Source: Geomonas subterranea
Lineage (GTDB): Bacteria; Desulfobacterota; Desulfuromonadia; Geobacterales; Geobacteraceae
DNA: 64,000 nucleotides
Direction: 5' to 3'
NCBI RefSeq assembly: GCF_019063845.1
Contig: NZ_CP077683.1
Location: forward strand, 744,001-808,000
The position numbers were made by a program, and so were the translations under genes. Below the pieces are notes generated by a model, which made no database searches, was not told the DNA's origin, and saw only the letters and a list, made by a program, of their open reading frames with translations. This document shows, in pieces, positions 1-8,321 of the stretch. Positions within the stretch are counted from its first letter, which is position 1. Every line of letters starts with the position of its first letter.

Positions 1-170
1 CGGAGGTGGAGCGCGACGGCGAGAAGCTGGTGGTGGTTTACGTCCCGACCATGCCCAACCCCACCTCGGGGTTTGCCCTCTTTTTCCGTGAGTCCGAGGT
101 GTACGACTGCGGCATGAGCGTCGAGGATGCGGTGAAGTTCGTGGTTTCCGGCGGCGTCGTGGTCCACTAG
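1..170 (+). CDS. DUF502 family membrane protein, C-terminal fragment
   Basis: Only the last 55 codons are in the window; the reading frame is open from base 3 and stops with TAG at 168-170. The visible tail contains PNPTSGFALFF followed by MSVEDAVKFVVSGG, which is the conserved end of DUF502 proteins (small proteins with two N-terminal membrane segments and a soluble domain, function unknown). The membrane segments would lie upstream of the window. The next gene starts 10 bases downstream behind a GGAGG site, so the two may be co-transcribed. Confidence 0.75.
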   Translation, partial: EVERDGEKLVVVYVPTMPNPTSGFALFFRESEVYDCGMSVEDAVKFVVSGGVVVH

Positions 171-180
171 GGAGGCTTTC

Positions 181-1143
181 GTGAAGATCGTGGTGCTGGA
201 TGGCTATACGCTGAACCCCGGGGACAACCCCTGGGATGAGGTTGCCGCCTTCGGAGAACTGGTGGTGCACGACCGGACCCCCGAGGAACTGGTGCTCGAG
301 CGCTGCCGCGGCGCTCAGATCGTTCTCACCAACAAGACCCGTCTCGGCGCGGCGACCCTCGCACAGCTTCCCGGGTTGCGGCTCATCTGCGTGCTGGCGA
401 CCGGGTACAACGTGGTTGACCTGGTGAAGTCGGCGGAGCTTGGGATACCGGTGGTCAATGTCCCGGAATACGGCAGCGATTCCGTCGCGCAACACACCAT
501 CGCGCTCCTATTGGAGCTGACCAACCGCGTGGCGCAGTATCACGCGGCGGTGCAGCGGGGGGAGTGGACCCGTTCGGCCGATTTCACCCTGGTGGCGCAG
601 CCGCTCACCGAGCTCAAGGGTAGGACGCTTGGGATCGTGGGGGTGGGACGGATCGGCGCCCGGGTGGCCGCCATAGCCGCTGCGCTGGGGATGGAGATCC
701 TCGCATGCAATCCGCGGCGCCATGTGGCGCCGGAGGGGATGGCGGTCACCTGGCTGGAACTGGACCAACTCTTCGCCAGGGCGGATGTGGTCACCCTGCA
801 CTGCCCGCTGACTGCCGGGAACGAGGGGCTCGTCAACGCCGCCCGGCTCCGCCTGATGCAGCCCCACGCGCTGCTCATCAACACCTCGCGCGGAGGGTTG
901 GTCAACGAACGCGACCTGGCCGATGCGCTCAACGGCGGCGTCATCGCCGGAGCCGCCGTCGACGTGGCCGCCATCGAGCCGATCCCGGAAGAAAGCCCGC
1001 TGCTTCACGCCGGCAATTGCATCATCACCCCGCACATCGCCTGGGCCACCCTGGCCGCCCGGCGCCGCCTGATGGCAACCACGGCCGGCAACATAGCCTC
1101 CTTTCTCGCAGGTACCCCCAAAAACGTGGTGAACGGGCTGTAG
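181..1143 (+). CDS. D-2-hydroxyacid dehydrogenase (glycerate dehydrogenase/hydroxypyruvate reductase-like)
   Basis: A 320-residue cytosolic oxidoreductase of the D-isomer-specific 2-hydroxyacid dehydrogenase family, interconverting 2-keto acids and D-2-hydroxyacids. The dinucleotide-binding loop GVGRIG lies at residues 154-159. The catalytic triad is visible as Arg237 (NTSRGG), Glu266 and His285 (TPHIAW). After the second Rossmann strand there is NPRR instead of the usual acidic residue, which suggests NADP(H) preference (inference). The GTG start is supported by GGAGG about 6 bases upstream. Overall similarity is closest to hydroxypyruvate reductases, but the exact substrate cannot be read from sequence. 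Confidence 0.85.
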   Translation: MKIVVLDGYTLNPGDNPWDEVAAFGELVVHDRTPEELVLERCRGAQIVLTNKTRLGAATLAQLPGLRLICVLATGYNVVDLVKSAELGIPVVNVPEYGSDSVAQHTIALLLELTNRVAQYHAAVQRGEWTRSADFTLVAQPLTELKGRTLGIVGVGRIGARVAAIAAALGMEILACNPRRHVAPEGMAVTWLELDQLFARADVVTLHCPLTAGNEGLVNAARLRLMQPHALLINTSRGGLVNERDLADALNGGVIAGAAVDVAAIEPIPEESPLLHAGNCIITPHIAWATLAARRRLMATTAGNIASFLAGTPKNVVNGL

Positions 1144-1709
1144 CTGGTCTAACCAATCCCCCTCCCTTGGTAAAGGTTTCCGTGAATTCCCGCGCAGGGC
1201 GCCTTTAGTACCTCTCCCGTGCGGGTGGGGGAGGTCGAGAACCTTCCTCTTTCGACATGAAACGGCGCTCGTCGCTGCGGCGCATCCACCTTGTCCGGAC
1301 GTAACATCCTGAACCTGCACGGTAAATCCCGTTATTCAACCTTGGTCCACACGCTTTGTGGAAAGCGCTGTGGAAAAGGCGTTGAAGACACAGAAAAGCC
1401 TTTGTAAATTGCCGCCCTCTGTAGATTGCCTACAGAATAGGCACCCGCACCGCAAGGGCGCTCGTGCAGCAGTGTCAATGATTCCGGTGACTTACGCTAA
1501 GTCTGCGGTCTGCATGGGAAAGGGTTGTCAAGCGTTTTCTCGAGCCGGTGCGGGCGGCGTCATGTGGGGGCGCTTGCCGAACAAATGATCGGTCCCCCTT
1601 AATTCTTGACATGCTGCGGGAGGCTGTGTTAATTGGTAAAACCTTTTATTTCCAATGGGTTGTTTTTACGCGAACGACTGTTTGATGTGAAGAAACAGCA
1701 GGGGGGATC
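1144..1709. other. Intergenic region with REP-like palindrome, no convincing gene
   Basis: About 565 bases without a supported gene. The first 100 bases carry a degenerate copy of the C-rich/G-rich palindrome that recurs in other gaps of this window. Around 1419-1435 there is a perfect 6-bp hairpin (CTGTAG, five-base loop, CTACAG). The 3' end holds the likely promoter of the acyl-CoA ligase gene. A 76-codon open frame at 1358-1588 has no ribosome binding site and no recognisable motif. Confidence 0.6.
1606..1634 (+). promoter_or_regulatory. Candidate sigma-70 promoter of the acyl-CoA ligase gene
   Basis: TTGACA at 1606-1611, a 17-base spacer, and a weak -10 TTAATT at 1629-1634. The start codon lies 76 bases beyond the -10. 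Confidence 0.45.
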
Positions 1710-3359
1710 ATGTCGAAAGAGATCAATTTGACGGTCGGGGCGCTTTTGGATGACATCGCCGGAAAATATCCGGACAACGATGCGCTGGTATACGTGGAGC
1801 GCGGCCTGCGCTACAGCTATCGTGAGTTCAACGAGAGGTGCCGGCTGGTGGCCAAGGGCCTTCTGCGCATGGGGGTGAAGAAGGGGGATCACCTCGCCAT
1901 CTGGGCCTACAATGTCCCGGAGTGGGTGACGCTGCAGTTCGCCACGGCCAAGATCGGCGCGGTGCTGGTGACCGTCAATACCAGCTACAAGTCCGCCGAA
2001 CTCGAATACCTGCTGAAGCAGTCGGACTCCAGCATGCTGTTCCTGGTGCAAGGCTTCAAGGACACCAATTATGTAGAGACCCTGGAGAGCGTGGTGCCGG
2101 AACTGCCCGCCGCCCCCCCGGGAAAACTCGCCAGCGCCGCACTCCCCTGTCTGAAACAGGTCGTCTTCATCGGGGAGGGTGCGCCGCAGGGGATGATCAA
2201 TTTTGAGGATATCGTCGAGATGGGGCGGGAGGTTTCCGACGCCGAACTCGCCGCCGTGCAGGGGACGCTCTCGGTCCACGACGTGATCAACATGCAGTAC
2301 ACCTCCGGCACCACCGGGTTCCCGAAGGGGGTCATGCTGACCCACCACAACGTGGTCAACAACGGCTTCAATATCGGTGAGTGCATGCGCTTCACGGAAA
2401 AGGACCGCCTCTGCATCCCGGTCCCCTTCTTCCACTGCTTTGGCTGCGTCCTCGCCGTCATGGCCTGCGTCACCCACGGCACCACCATGGTCCCGGTCGA
2501 GATCTTCGATCCGCTCAAGGTGCTGCAGGCAATCGAGCAGGAGCGCTGCACCGCCGTGCACGGCGTTCCCACCATGTTCATCGCCGAACTGGAGCATCCC
2601 CGTTTCGCCGAGTTCGATCTCACCTCCTTGAGGACCGGGATCATGGCGGGCTCCAACTGCCCGATCGAGGTGATGCGCCGCGTGATCCGCGACATGCACG
2701 CCAGCGAGATCACCATCGCCTACGGCCAGACCGAGTCCTCACCGGTCATCACCCAGACCCGCACCGACGATCCCATCGAGCTGAAGGTCGCGACCGTGGG
2801 GCGCGTGCTCCCCAACGTGGAGCTGAAGATCGTCGACATCGAGACGGGTGCGGAACTCCCCCCGGGGAAGCAGGGGGAACTCTGCACCCGCGGCTACCTG
2901 GTCATGAAGGGGTACTACAAGATGCCGGAGGAGACCGCCAAGGCGATCGACGCCGACGGCTGGCTGCACACGGGCGACCTCGCGGTCATGGACGAGAACG
3001 GCTACTGCAAGATCACCGGCAGGATCAAGAACATGATCATCCGCGGCGGCGAGAACATCTACCCGCGCGAGATCGAGGAGTTCCTCTACACCCACCCGAA
3101 GATCTCCGACATCCAGGTATACGGGGTCCCGGACCGCAAGTACGGCGAGCAGGTGATGGCCGCGGTGGTCCTGAAGCAGGGGAGCGAGATGACCGAGGAG
3201 GAGGTCAAGGAGTACTGCCGCGGCAGGATCGCCAACTACAAGATCCCCAAGTACGTCCGCTTCGTTGATTCGTATCCCATGACCGCCAGCGGAAAGATCC
3301 AGAAGTTCAAACTGCGCGAGATGGCGATACGCGAACTGCAGCTGGAAGAAAATGTCTGA
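1710..3359 (+). CDS. AMP-dependent long/medium-chain fatty acyl-CoA ligase
   Basis: A 549-residue ANL-superfamily enzyme that activates a carboxylic acid to an acyl-adenylate and then to an acyl-CoA. The phosphate-binding loop YTSGTTGFPKG is near residues 196-206. The hinge/adenylate region GWLHTGDLAVMDENGY is near residue 418, followed by GRIKNMIIRGGENIYP. The C-terminal catalytic lysine is in TASGKIQKFK near residue 530. Length and motifs fit FadD-like ligases that feed beta-oxidation. The gene stands alone: its upstream gap carries a promoter and another promoter follows it. ATG is preceded by GGGGGG. The acid specificity is not determined by sequence. Confidence 0.88.
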   Translation: MSKEINLTVGALLDDIAGKYPDNDALVYVERGLRYSYREFNERCRLVAKGLLRMGVKKGDHLAIWAYNVPEWVTLQFATAKIGAVLVTVNTSYKSAELEYLLKQSDSSMLFLVQGFKDTNYVETLESVVPELPAAPPGKLASAALPCLKQVVFIGEGAPQGMINFEDIVEMGREVSDAELAAVQGTLSVHDVINMQYTSGTTGFPKGVMLTHHNVVNNGFNIGECMRFTEKDRLCIPVPFFHCFGCVLAVMACVTHGTTMVPVEIFDPLKVLQAIEQERCTAVHGVPTMFIAELEHPRFAEFDLTSLRTGIMAGSNCPIEVMRRVIRDMHASEITIAYGQTESSPVITQTRTDDPIELKVATVGRVLPNVELKIVDIETGAELPPGKQGELCTRGYLVMKGYYKMPEETAKAIDADGWLHTGDLAVMDENGYCKITGRIKNMIIRGGENIYPREIEEFLYTHPKISDIQVYGVPDRKYGEQVMAAVVLKQGSEMTEEEVKEYCRGRIANYKIPKYVRFVDSYPMTASGKIQKFKLREMAIRELQLEENV

Positions 3360-3410
3360 TCCCTCGCGCAGTTTTTCTAATAACCCCTTGATCTCATTGG
3401 CCTGCGGGGG

Positions 3411-3438
3411 TTGACGCGGTACCGATTGTGAGTTATCT
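3411..3438 (+). promoter_or_regulatory. Candidate promoter of the M24 peptidase gene
   Basis: TTGACG at 3411-3416, 16-base spacer, TTATCT at 3433-3438. A transcript from here would have a leader of about 40 bases before the chosen ATG at 3486. Confidence 0.5.
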
Positions 3439-3485
3439 TTCCTTCTCCTCCTCATGAGATGGTTCATGGGGAGAGAGGAGGGGAT

Positions 3486-4676
3486 ATGCGGCTTACGCCG
3501 AAGAACGAACTGGAATACCGCTACAGAAAACTGCAAGTCGAAATGGCGGCCGCGGGGATGGACGCGGTCCTCATGGTGCAAAACGCCGACCTGTTCTATT
3601 TCACCGGGACCGTGCAGACCGGTCTCCTCTACGTCCCCGCGTCGGGACGTCCGCTCTACCTCGTGCGCAGGGATTTCCTGCGGGCGCGCATGGAGAGCGC
3701 CCTCGCCGACGTGGTGCCGCTCCCCTCGCTCACCGAACTCGCCGGGCTGATCGCCGGGCACGGGCACCCGCAGCCGCAACGTCTGGGGCTCGAACTGGAC
3801 GTCCTGCCGGTCAACCTCTACCACAAATACCTCTCCCTGTTTCCCAACGCCCAGCCGCTGGACGCCTCGCCCGCCATCAGGCGGGTGCGCATGATCAAGA
3901 GCCACTACGAGATCCATATCCTGCAGGATGCGGGCACCCAGGCCGATAAGGTGTACCGGCGCGTCGCCGAAGTGATCCGCGAGGGGATGAGCGAGGTCGA
4001 GCTCGCCTCGGAACTCGAGCGCCTGGCCCGCCAGGAGGGGCACCAGGGGTACGTCCGGATGCGCGCCTTCAACGGCGAACTATCCGGCGTCCAGGTCCTG
4101 GCCGGCGCGGACGGGGCCGCGCCCGCCTGCACCAACACCGCGCTCGGGGGGATGGGGCTCACCCCCGCCTTCGGTCACGGTGCGAGCTACAACAGGATCA
4201 GGCGCGACGAACCGGTCATCGTCGACTTCGCCAGTTGCTACGACGGCTACCTCGCGGACCAGACCAGGGTCTTCGCCATCGGAAAGGTCCCGGACCGCTT
4301 GCGGCGGGGCTACGAGGACATGCTGCGCGTCGAGGAACTGATGGTGGAGCGCGCGGTGGAGGGGGCCAGCTGGGGGGGGATCTACGACGCCTGCCTCGAT
4401 CTGGCGCGGCGCATGGGGTACGCGGATCACTTCATGGGGACGGCGGGGAGCCAGATCTCCTTCATCGGACACGGGCTCGGCATCGAGATCGACGAGTATC
4501 CCTTCATCGCCAAGGGGTTTTCCGCCGAGACACTGGACGTGGGCATGGCGTTCGCCTTCGAGCCGAAACTCGTGTTTCCCGGGGAAGGGGCGGTCGGCAT
4601 CGAAAATTCATTTTATCTCTCCGAACAAGGACTTAAGCGTCTAACCTTCTCAAGTCAGGAACTGGTACTGCTTTAG
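3486..4676 (+). CDS. M24 family metallopeptidase (Xaa-Pro aminopeptidase/dipeptidase-like)
   Basis: A 396-residue pita-bread-fold peptidase, probably cytosolic, that removes N-terminal residues ahead of proline or cleaves X-Pro dipeptides. The five metal ligands are all present: Asp247 and Asp258 (VDFASCYDGYLAD), His329 (GHGLGIEID), Glu359 (FEPKLVF) and Glu373 (GIENSF). An N-terminal creatinase-like domain precedes the catalytic half. The ATG at 3486 is preferred over one at 3459 because GAGAGGAGGGG sits immediately upstream and the predicted promoter leaves only a short leader. No other gene shares its transcription unit. Confidence 0.87.
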   Translation: MRLTPKNELEYRYRKLQVEMAAAGMDAVLMVQNADLFYFTGTVQTGLLYVPASGRPLYLVRRDFLRARMESALADVVPLPSLTELAGLIAGHGHPQPQRLGLELDVLPVNLYHKYLSLFPNAQPLDASPAIRRVRMIKSHYEIHILQDAGTQADKVYRRVAEVIREGMSEVELASELERLARQEGHQGYVRMRAFNGELSGVQVLAGADGAAPACTNTALGGMGLTPAFGHGASYNRIRRDEPVIVDFASCYDGYLADQTRVFAIGKVPDRLRRGYEDMLRVEELMVERAVEGASWGGIYDACLDLARRMGYADHFMGTAGSQISFIGHGLGIEIDEYPFIAKGFSAETLDVGMAFAFEPKLVFPGEGAVGIENSFYLSEQGLKRLTFSSQELVLL

Positions 4677-4722
4677 CGCGTATTAAAATGTATGCAAAAT
4701 AGTAAAACGCAATTTTTTTGTG

Positions 4723-4751
4723 TTGAAATTGAATCTGCTCAATGGTATACA
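4723..4751 (+). promoter_or_regulatory. Candidate citrate synthase promoter
   Basis: TTGAAA at 4723-4728, 17-base spacer, TATACA at 4746-4751. The -10 overlaps the first of three GTATAC palindromes, so initiation near 4758 would be sensitive to a protein bound there. Confidence 0.55.
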
Positions 4752-4778
4752 TTTGAAAAATCTTTGTATACAGTATAC
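4745..4778. promoter_or_regulatory. Three GTATAC palindromes, putative operator of gltA
   Basis: GTATAC occurs at 4745-4750, 4766-4771 and 4773-4778. The first two are 21 bases apart (two helical turns) and the last pair are 7 apart, forming TTGTATACAGTATACC. Symmetric TGTATACA cores are typical of GntR-family and similar dimeric regulators. The sites straddle the -10 and predicted start of transcription, which suggests repression. The regulator is unknown. Confidence 0.45.
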
Positions 4779-4894
4779 CTACCTCACGCAACCGGCCGTA
4801 TGACATAACTCACCGGCACGGTGTCAGCGGGCGATTCGATTTGCTGTTTTCTGACGTATGTACCTCAACCCCAACAGAAAAGGAGATCTGGCAC

Positions 4895-6220
4895 ATGACG
4901 CAATTAAAAGAGAAGTTGTTTGAGAAGATCCAGGCCCACCGTCCCCGCATCACCAGACTGACCAAGGAGTTCGGCTCCGTGATCATCGACAAGGTGGACA
5001 TCGGTCAGTGCATCGGCGGCGCCCGCGACATCAGGTCGCTCGTCACCGACATCTCCTATCTCGACCCGCAGGAAGGCATCCGTTTCCGCGGCAAGACCAT
5101 CCCGGAGACCTTCGAGGCCCTGCCGAAAGCTGCCGGCTCTGAGTATCCGACCGTCGAGTCCTTCTGGTACTTCCTGCTGACCGGTGAAGTTCCGACCCTG
5201 GACCAGGTCGCCGCCGTTGAAGCTGAGTTCAAGACCCGCCAGGTCGTCCCCGAGTACGTCTACACCGCCGTACGCGCCCTCCCGAAAGAGAGCCACCCGA
5301 TGGTCATGCTCTCCGTCGGCATCATGGCGATGCAGAAGGATTCCAAGTTCGCTGCCTTCTACAGCGGCGGCAAGTTCAACAAGATGGACGCATGGGAGTA
5401 CGTGTATGAGGATGCCAGCGACATCGTCGCCCGTATCCCGGTTCTCGCCGCCTTCATCTACAACCTGAAGTACCGCGGCGACAAGCAGATCGGCATCGAT
5501 CCGAAGCTCGACATGGGTGCGAACTTCGCCCACATGATCGGCCAGAGCGATCAGTACAAGGACGTGGCAAGGATGTACTTCATCCTCCACTCCGACCACG
5601 AGTCCGGCAACGTCTCGGCGCACACCACCCACCTGGTGCACTCCGCCCTGTCCGACCCGTACTACGCCTACGCCGCAGGCCTCAACGGCCTTGCAGGCCC
5701 GCTGCACGGCCTCGCCAACCAGGAAGTGCTCGGCTGGATCATGGAGTTCCAGAAGAAGCTCAACGGCGCCGAGCCGACCAAAGAGAACGTCACCAAGGCT
5801 CTGTGGGATACCCTCAACGCCGGCCAGGTCGTTCCGGGCTACGGCCACGCCGTTCTCAGGAAGACCGACCCGCGCTACACCGCACAGCGCGAGTTCTGCC
5901 TCAAGACCCCGGGCCTCAAGGACGATCCGCTGTTCAAGCTGGTCGCAATGATCTTCGAGACCGCACCGGGCGTCCTCACCGAGCACGGCAAGACCAAGAA
6001 CCCCTGGCCGAACGTCGACGCGCAGTCCGGCGTCATCCAGTGGTACTACGGCCTCAAGGAGTGGGACTTCTACACCGTTCTCTTCGGTGTGGGCCGCGCG
6101 CTTGGCTGCATGGCCAACATCACCTGGGACCGTGGTCTGGGCTACGCCATCGAGCGTCCGAAGTCCGTCACCACCGACATGCTCGAGAAGTGGGCTGCCG
6201 AGGGCGGCAGGAAGATGTAA
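4895..6220 (+). CDS. gltA: Citrate synthase, eukaryote-like type
   Basis: Condenses acetyl-CoA with oxaloacetate at the entry of the TCA cycle. The 441-residue protein resembles the mitochondrial form rather than the usual bacterial type. Catalytic residues are His271 (GPLHGLAN), His318 (GYGHAVLRKTDPRY) and Asp375 (PNVDAQSG). Eukaryote-like citrate synthase is an established trait of Geobacter, where acetate oxidation runs through this enzyme. ATG at 4895 is chosen because AAAGGAG ends about 10 bases upstream; an in-frame ATG at 4841 lacks a site. The gene is monocistronic, between its own promoter and a strong terminator. Confidence 0.95.
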   Translation: MTQLKEKLFEKIQAHRPRITRLTKEFGSVIIDKVDIGQCIGGARDIRSLVTDISYLDPQEGIRFRGKTIPETFEALPKAAGSEYPTVESFWYFLLTGEVPTLDQVAAVEAEFKTRQVVPEYVYTAVRALPKESHPMVMLSVGIMAMQKDSKFAAFYSGGKFNKMDAWEYVYEDASDIVARIPVLAAFIYNLKYRGDKQIGIDPKLDMGANFAHMIGQSDQYKDVARMYFILHSDHESGNVSAHTTHLVHSALSDPYYAYAAGLNGLAGPLHGLANQEVLGWIMEFQKKLNGAEPTKENVTKALWDTLNAGQVVPGYGHAVLRKTDPRYTAQREFCLKTPGLKDDPLFKLVAMIFETAPGVLTEHGKTKNPWPNVDAQSGVIQWYYGLKEWDFYTVLFGVGRALGCMANITWDRGLGYAIERPKSVTTDMLEKWAAEGGRKM

Positions 6221-6251
6221 TCGGCTTCGCCGCATAACACCGCACAACGAG

Positions 6252-6282
6252 AAGGGGGCGCCTTATGGCGCCCCCTTTTTAT
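6252..6282 (+). terminator. Rho-independent terminator of gltA
   Basis: Perfect 11-bp stem AAGGGGGCGCC / GGCGCCCCCTT with loop TTAT, followed by a T run. Confidence 0.9.
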
Positions 6283-6329
6283 TTAAAGATCCTCTGGTTT
6301 ACGCGATCGTCGTGACGGTGATGAAACCG

Positions 6330-6492
6330 TTTAACAGGGATAAAAGCGGATACAGGGGATAAAACTAAATCAAAAACCTTCTTGCCAGAAAAGCCCCGAC
6401 TGCTTCAAGACCGATACTTCTCCTCCCTGTCTTGGCGGCTTTGCGTTACAGGGGGCGCCTCTATCCCTTTCATCCCCTTCATCCCTGTTAAC
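6330..6492. repeat. Inverted-repeat-bounded element (MITE/REPIN-like)
   Basis: The left end (about 6330-6363) contains GTTTAACAGGGAT, then GGATACAGGGGATAAA. The right end (about 6460-6492) is its imperfect inverse: ATCCCTTTCATCCCC, then TTCATCCCTGTTAAC. They enclose about 100 bases with no coding potential. The GTTAAC at the right end supplies the TAA stop codon of the minus-strand AMMECR1 gene (6488-6490). No target-site duplication could be confirmed by eye. Confidence 0.45.
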
Positions 6493-7042
6493 AGCCGCTT
6501 TCTCCGAACACCTGGGCGCTGAAGACGTAGAGGTCCGCCCCTTCCTTCCAGTCGTCCTTTTTCAGTCCGGCTTTCAGAGCGGTCTGGTTCAGGAAGGTCT
6601 CCCGGTCCCATTTATGTTCCACTGCGACCTGCGGAAGGAGCACCCCGCGCGAGAAGTTCTTCTCCAGGTAGAGCCCGTGCCGGCCAACCTCCACCTCTTC
6701 GGGGGATGTGATCTTGCTAAGGGGGGACAGCACGGAGATCTCGAGCTCGTATTCGACCAGGTCCGCCTCCTTCATCGGGTAGAAGCGCGGGTCCCTGGTG
6801 GCGGCGGAGGCGGCCATCTCCTGGACCAGCTGGTAAAGCGGCATGTCGGAACTGAAATTGCCGATGCACCCCCTCAGGGTCCCCTGCTTCTTTATGGTGA
6901 CGAAGCACCCCCGGGGGGTGGCAAGCCTGGGGTCGACCACCTGCTGCATCTTCAGTTTTCCGGTCTGGACCGTGGCGGTTATCGCCTCCCGGGCCAGTTG
7001 CAATAGAAGCTTCTTGTCTGCCGAATTAAGCGTATCGTTCAC
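6488..7042 (-). CDS. amrA: AmmeMemoRadiSam system protein A (AMMECR1 domain)
   Basis: A 184-residue AMMECR1-domain protein. The family hallmark is visible as TPRGCFVTIKK followed by TLRGCIGNF near the first third, then AATRDPRFYPM and the conserved GLYLEK and GVLLPQVA segments. The family is often encoded with a Memo-like protein and a radical SAM enzyme; neither partner is in this window. Its biochemical role is not established. The start is GTG at 7042 with AAGGGGGGGG upstream. The stop lies inside the terminal repeat of the neighbouring element, so the natural C-terminus may have been altered by it. Transcription is opposite to gltA. Confidence 0.85.
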   Translation of the reverse strand: MNDTLNSADKKLLLQLAREAITATVQTGKLKMQQVVDPRLATPRGCFVTIKKQGTLRGCIGNFSSDMPLYQLVQEMAASAATRDPRFYPMKEADLVEYELEISVLSPLSKITSPEEVEVGRHGLYLEKNFSRGVLLPQVAVEHKWDRETFLNQTALKAGLKKDDWKEGADLYVFSAQVFGESGC

Positions 7043-7527
7043 GGGTTCCCCCCCTTGGTGGCGCTGCTCCGTGCTCGCCGGAGATTAATTGGCCCAAAAT
7101 AATATATTTGGGAGCCGTTTACAAGAAAGAAGCGCGCTCAGCCCCCATGTTTGTCACCGTTTTTTTCGATCCCGCCGCTCGAGGCGGGTGCTGCGAGGGG
7201 TAAAGGAACGGGCGGCGGGGAGGGATGAGTCGCCGGCTACCCTTGCCGCCCGGGAGTTTGACGCAGGAACGGCACGTTACGCGCCGGTCTCCTTATCGCG
7301 TCATCATTTTCCAGGTGGCGTGAAATCTGATATTTTGTTTTCTGCATGTTTGATGACGCTATCCGAAAGTTGGGGAAAAAGTTTTAACAATTTTTTCGGT
7401 TTTCCAGCTTTAAAAAGTATTGACTTTTGCGCGAATGCTAGTATATTCGGCCTTTGTTGTCGCACGAAAAAACCATGCGCCTTGCGCAGTAATGGTAAAT
7501 CTAAAAAGAAAAGAGGTGATATCGTCA
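7043..7527. other. Intergenic region with nested hairpins upstream of a lipoprotein gene
   Basis: About 485 bases without a supported gene. CCCGCC (7171-7176) pairs with GGCGGG (7183-7188), and CGGGCGGC (7209-7216) pairs with GCCGCCCG (7245-7252) around an inner stem. This could be a structured RNA or a terminator-like block, but it matches no riboswitch class I can name. The last 110 bases turn AT-rich and contain the lipoprotein promoter. Overlapping open frames here lack ribosome binding sites. Confidence 0.45.
7420..7447 (+). promoter_or_regulatory. Candidate promoter of the Ala/Pro lipoprotein gene
   Basis: TTGACT at 7420-7425, 16-base spacer, TATATT at 7442-7447, preceded by an AT-rich stretch resembling an UP element. 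The leader to the ATG is about 75 bases. Confidence 0.55.
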
Positions 7528-7734
7528 ATGAAAAAACTGATCTCCTTGGCACTTTGCCTGGCTCTGGCCCTGTCCTTTGCTGCTGGCTGCAAGAAGAAAG
7601 AAGAGGCTCCGGCTCCGGCTGCTGAGCAGGCTGCTCCGGCTGCTCCGGCTCAGGCTCCGATGTCCTCCGCTAAAGCTCCGGAAGCTGCTCCGGCTGCTCC
7701 GGCTGCTCCGGCCGCTCCGGCTGAGAAGAAGTAA
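7528..7734 (+). CDS. Small Ala/Pro-rich lipoprotein
   Basis: A 68-residue precursor: a short basic N-terminus, a hydrophobic stretch, then the lipobox FAAGC at about residues 18-22. The mature part opens with a KKKEE cluster and continues as a low-complexity tract of Ala-Pro repeats ending in Lys. The DNA of the tail is built from GCTCCGGCT-like units. Such short lipoproteins are anchored by the N-terminal acyl-Cys, and the repetitive tail may act as a flexible tether (inference). ATG at 7528 follows AAGAGGTGAT. The gene has its own promoter and double terminator, so it is a single-gene unit. Function unknown. Confidence 0.75.
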   Translation: MKKLISLALCLALALSFAAGCKKKEEAPAPAAEQAAPAAPAQAPMSSAKAPEAAPAAPAAPAAPAEKK

Positions 7735-7737
7735 GCC

Positions 7738-7792
7738 GAAACAGGGCCGCCCTGTTTCACGAAGCCCACAGATTCATCTGTGGGCTTTTTTT
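7738..7792 (+). terminator. Tandem hairpin terminator after the lipoprotein gene
   Basis: First hairpin GAAACAGGGC / GCCCTGTTTC (7738-7758) with a one-base loop. Second stem AGCCCACAGA / TCTGTGGGCT (7763-7786) with loop TTCA and a T run to 7792. The second is a canonical intrinsic terminator. Confidence 0.88.
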
Positions 7793-7815
7793 GTCTATCT
7801 ATCCGGCCATTTGCC

Positions 7816-7845
7816 TTGACAACGGGCGGACCGGAATGCTAATTA
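7816..7845 (+). promoter_or_regulatory. Candidate ndk promoter
   Basis: Consensus TTGACA at 7816-7821 followed 16-18 bases later by a GCTAAT/TAATTA -10 region around 7838-7845. Confidence 0.5.
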
Positions 7846-7881
7846 GAAGGGTCGTCAACTACAATGGGTTCGGAGGAAACA

Positions 7882-8295
7882 ATGGAAAGAACATTTGCCA
7901 TCATAAAGCCTGATGCAGTCGAAAGAAACGTCACCGGCAAGGTGCTCGCCATGATCGAGGCGGGCGGCTTCAAGATCGTCGGCATGAAGAAGATCCTGCT
8001 CTCCAGGGCGCAGGCCGAAGGCTTCTACTACGTGCACAAAGAGCGTCCGTTCTTCGGCGACCTCTGCACCTTCATGTCCCGCGGCCCGGTCATCGCGCTG
8101 GTGCTGGAGAAGGAAAACGCCATCGCCGACTGGCGCGGCCTCATGGGCGCCACCAACCCGGCCAACGCCGAGGCTGGCACCATCCGCAAGGAGCTGGGCG
8201 TGAGCATCGAGGAGAACACCGTTCACGGTTCCGACTCCCCGGAGTCCGCTTCCTACGAGATCCCCTACTTCTTCAACCAACTGGAACTGGTTTAA
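7882..8295 (+). CDS. ndk: Nucleoside diphosphate kinase
   Basis: Transfers the gamma-phosphate of ATP to other (d)NDPs through a phosphohistidine. The 137-residue length is typical. The N-terminus [12 protein letters not shown] and the active site [11 protein letters not shown], with catalytic His115, are intact. ATG at 7882 follows GGAGG by 6 bases; an earlier in-frame ATG at 7864 contains that site and is not used. A terminator separates it from rlmN, but the ndk-rlmN order is conserved in many proteobacteria. Confidence 0.97.
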   Translation: MERTFAIIKPDAVERNVTGKVLAMIEAGGFKIVGMKKILLSRAQAEGFYYVHKERPFFGDLCTFMSRGPVIALVLEKENAIADWRGLMGATNPANAEAGTIRKELGVSIEENTVHGSDSPESASYEIPYFFNQLELV

Positions 8296-8321
8296 CCCGA
8301 AGCTGGTTCAGGCAGATCAAG

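Noticed and set aside
1358-1588. 76-codon open frame in the first long gap
   Set aside because: No ribosome binding site, no motif, overlaps repeat-like sequence.
7089-7625. 178-codon open frame overlapping the lipoprotein gene
   Set aside because: Overlaps the promoter and the real lipoprotein in another frame; no family features.
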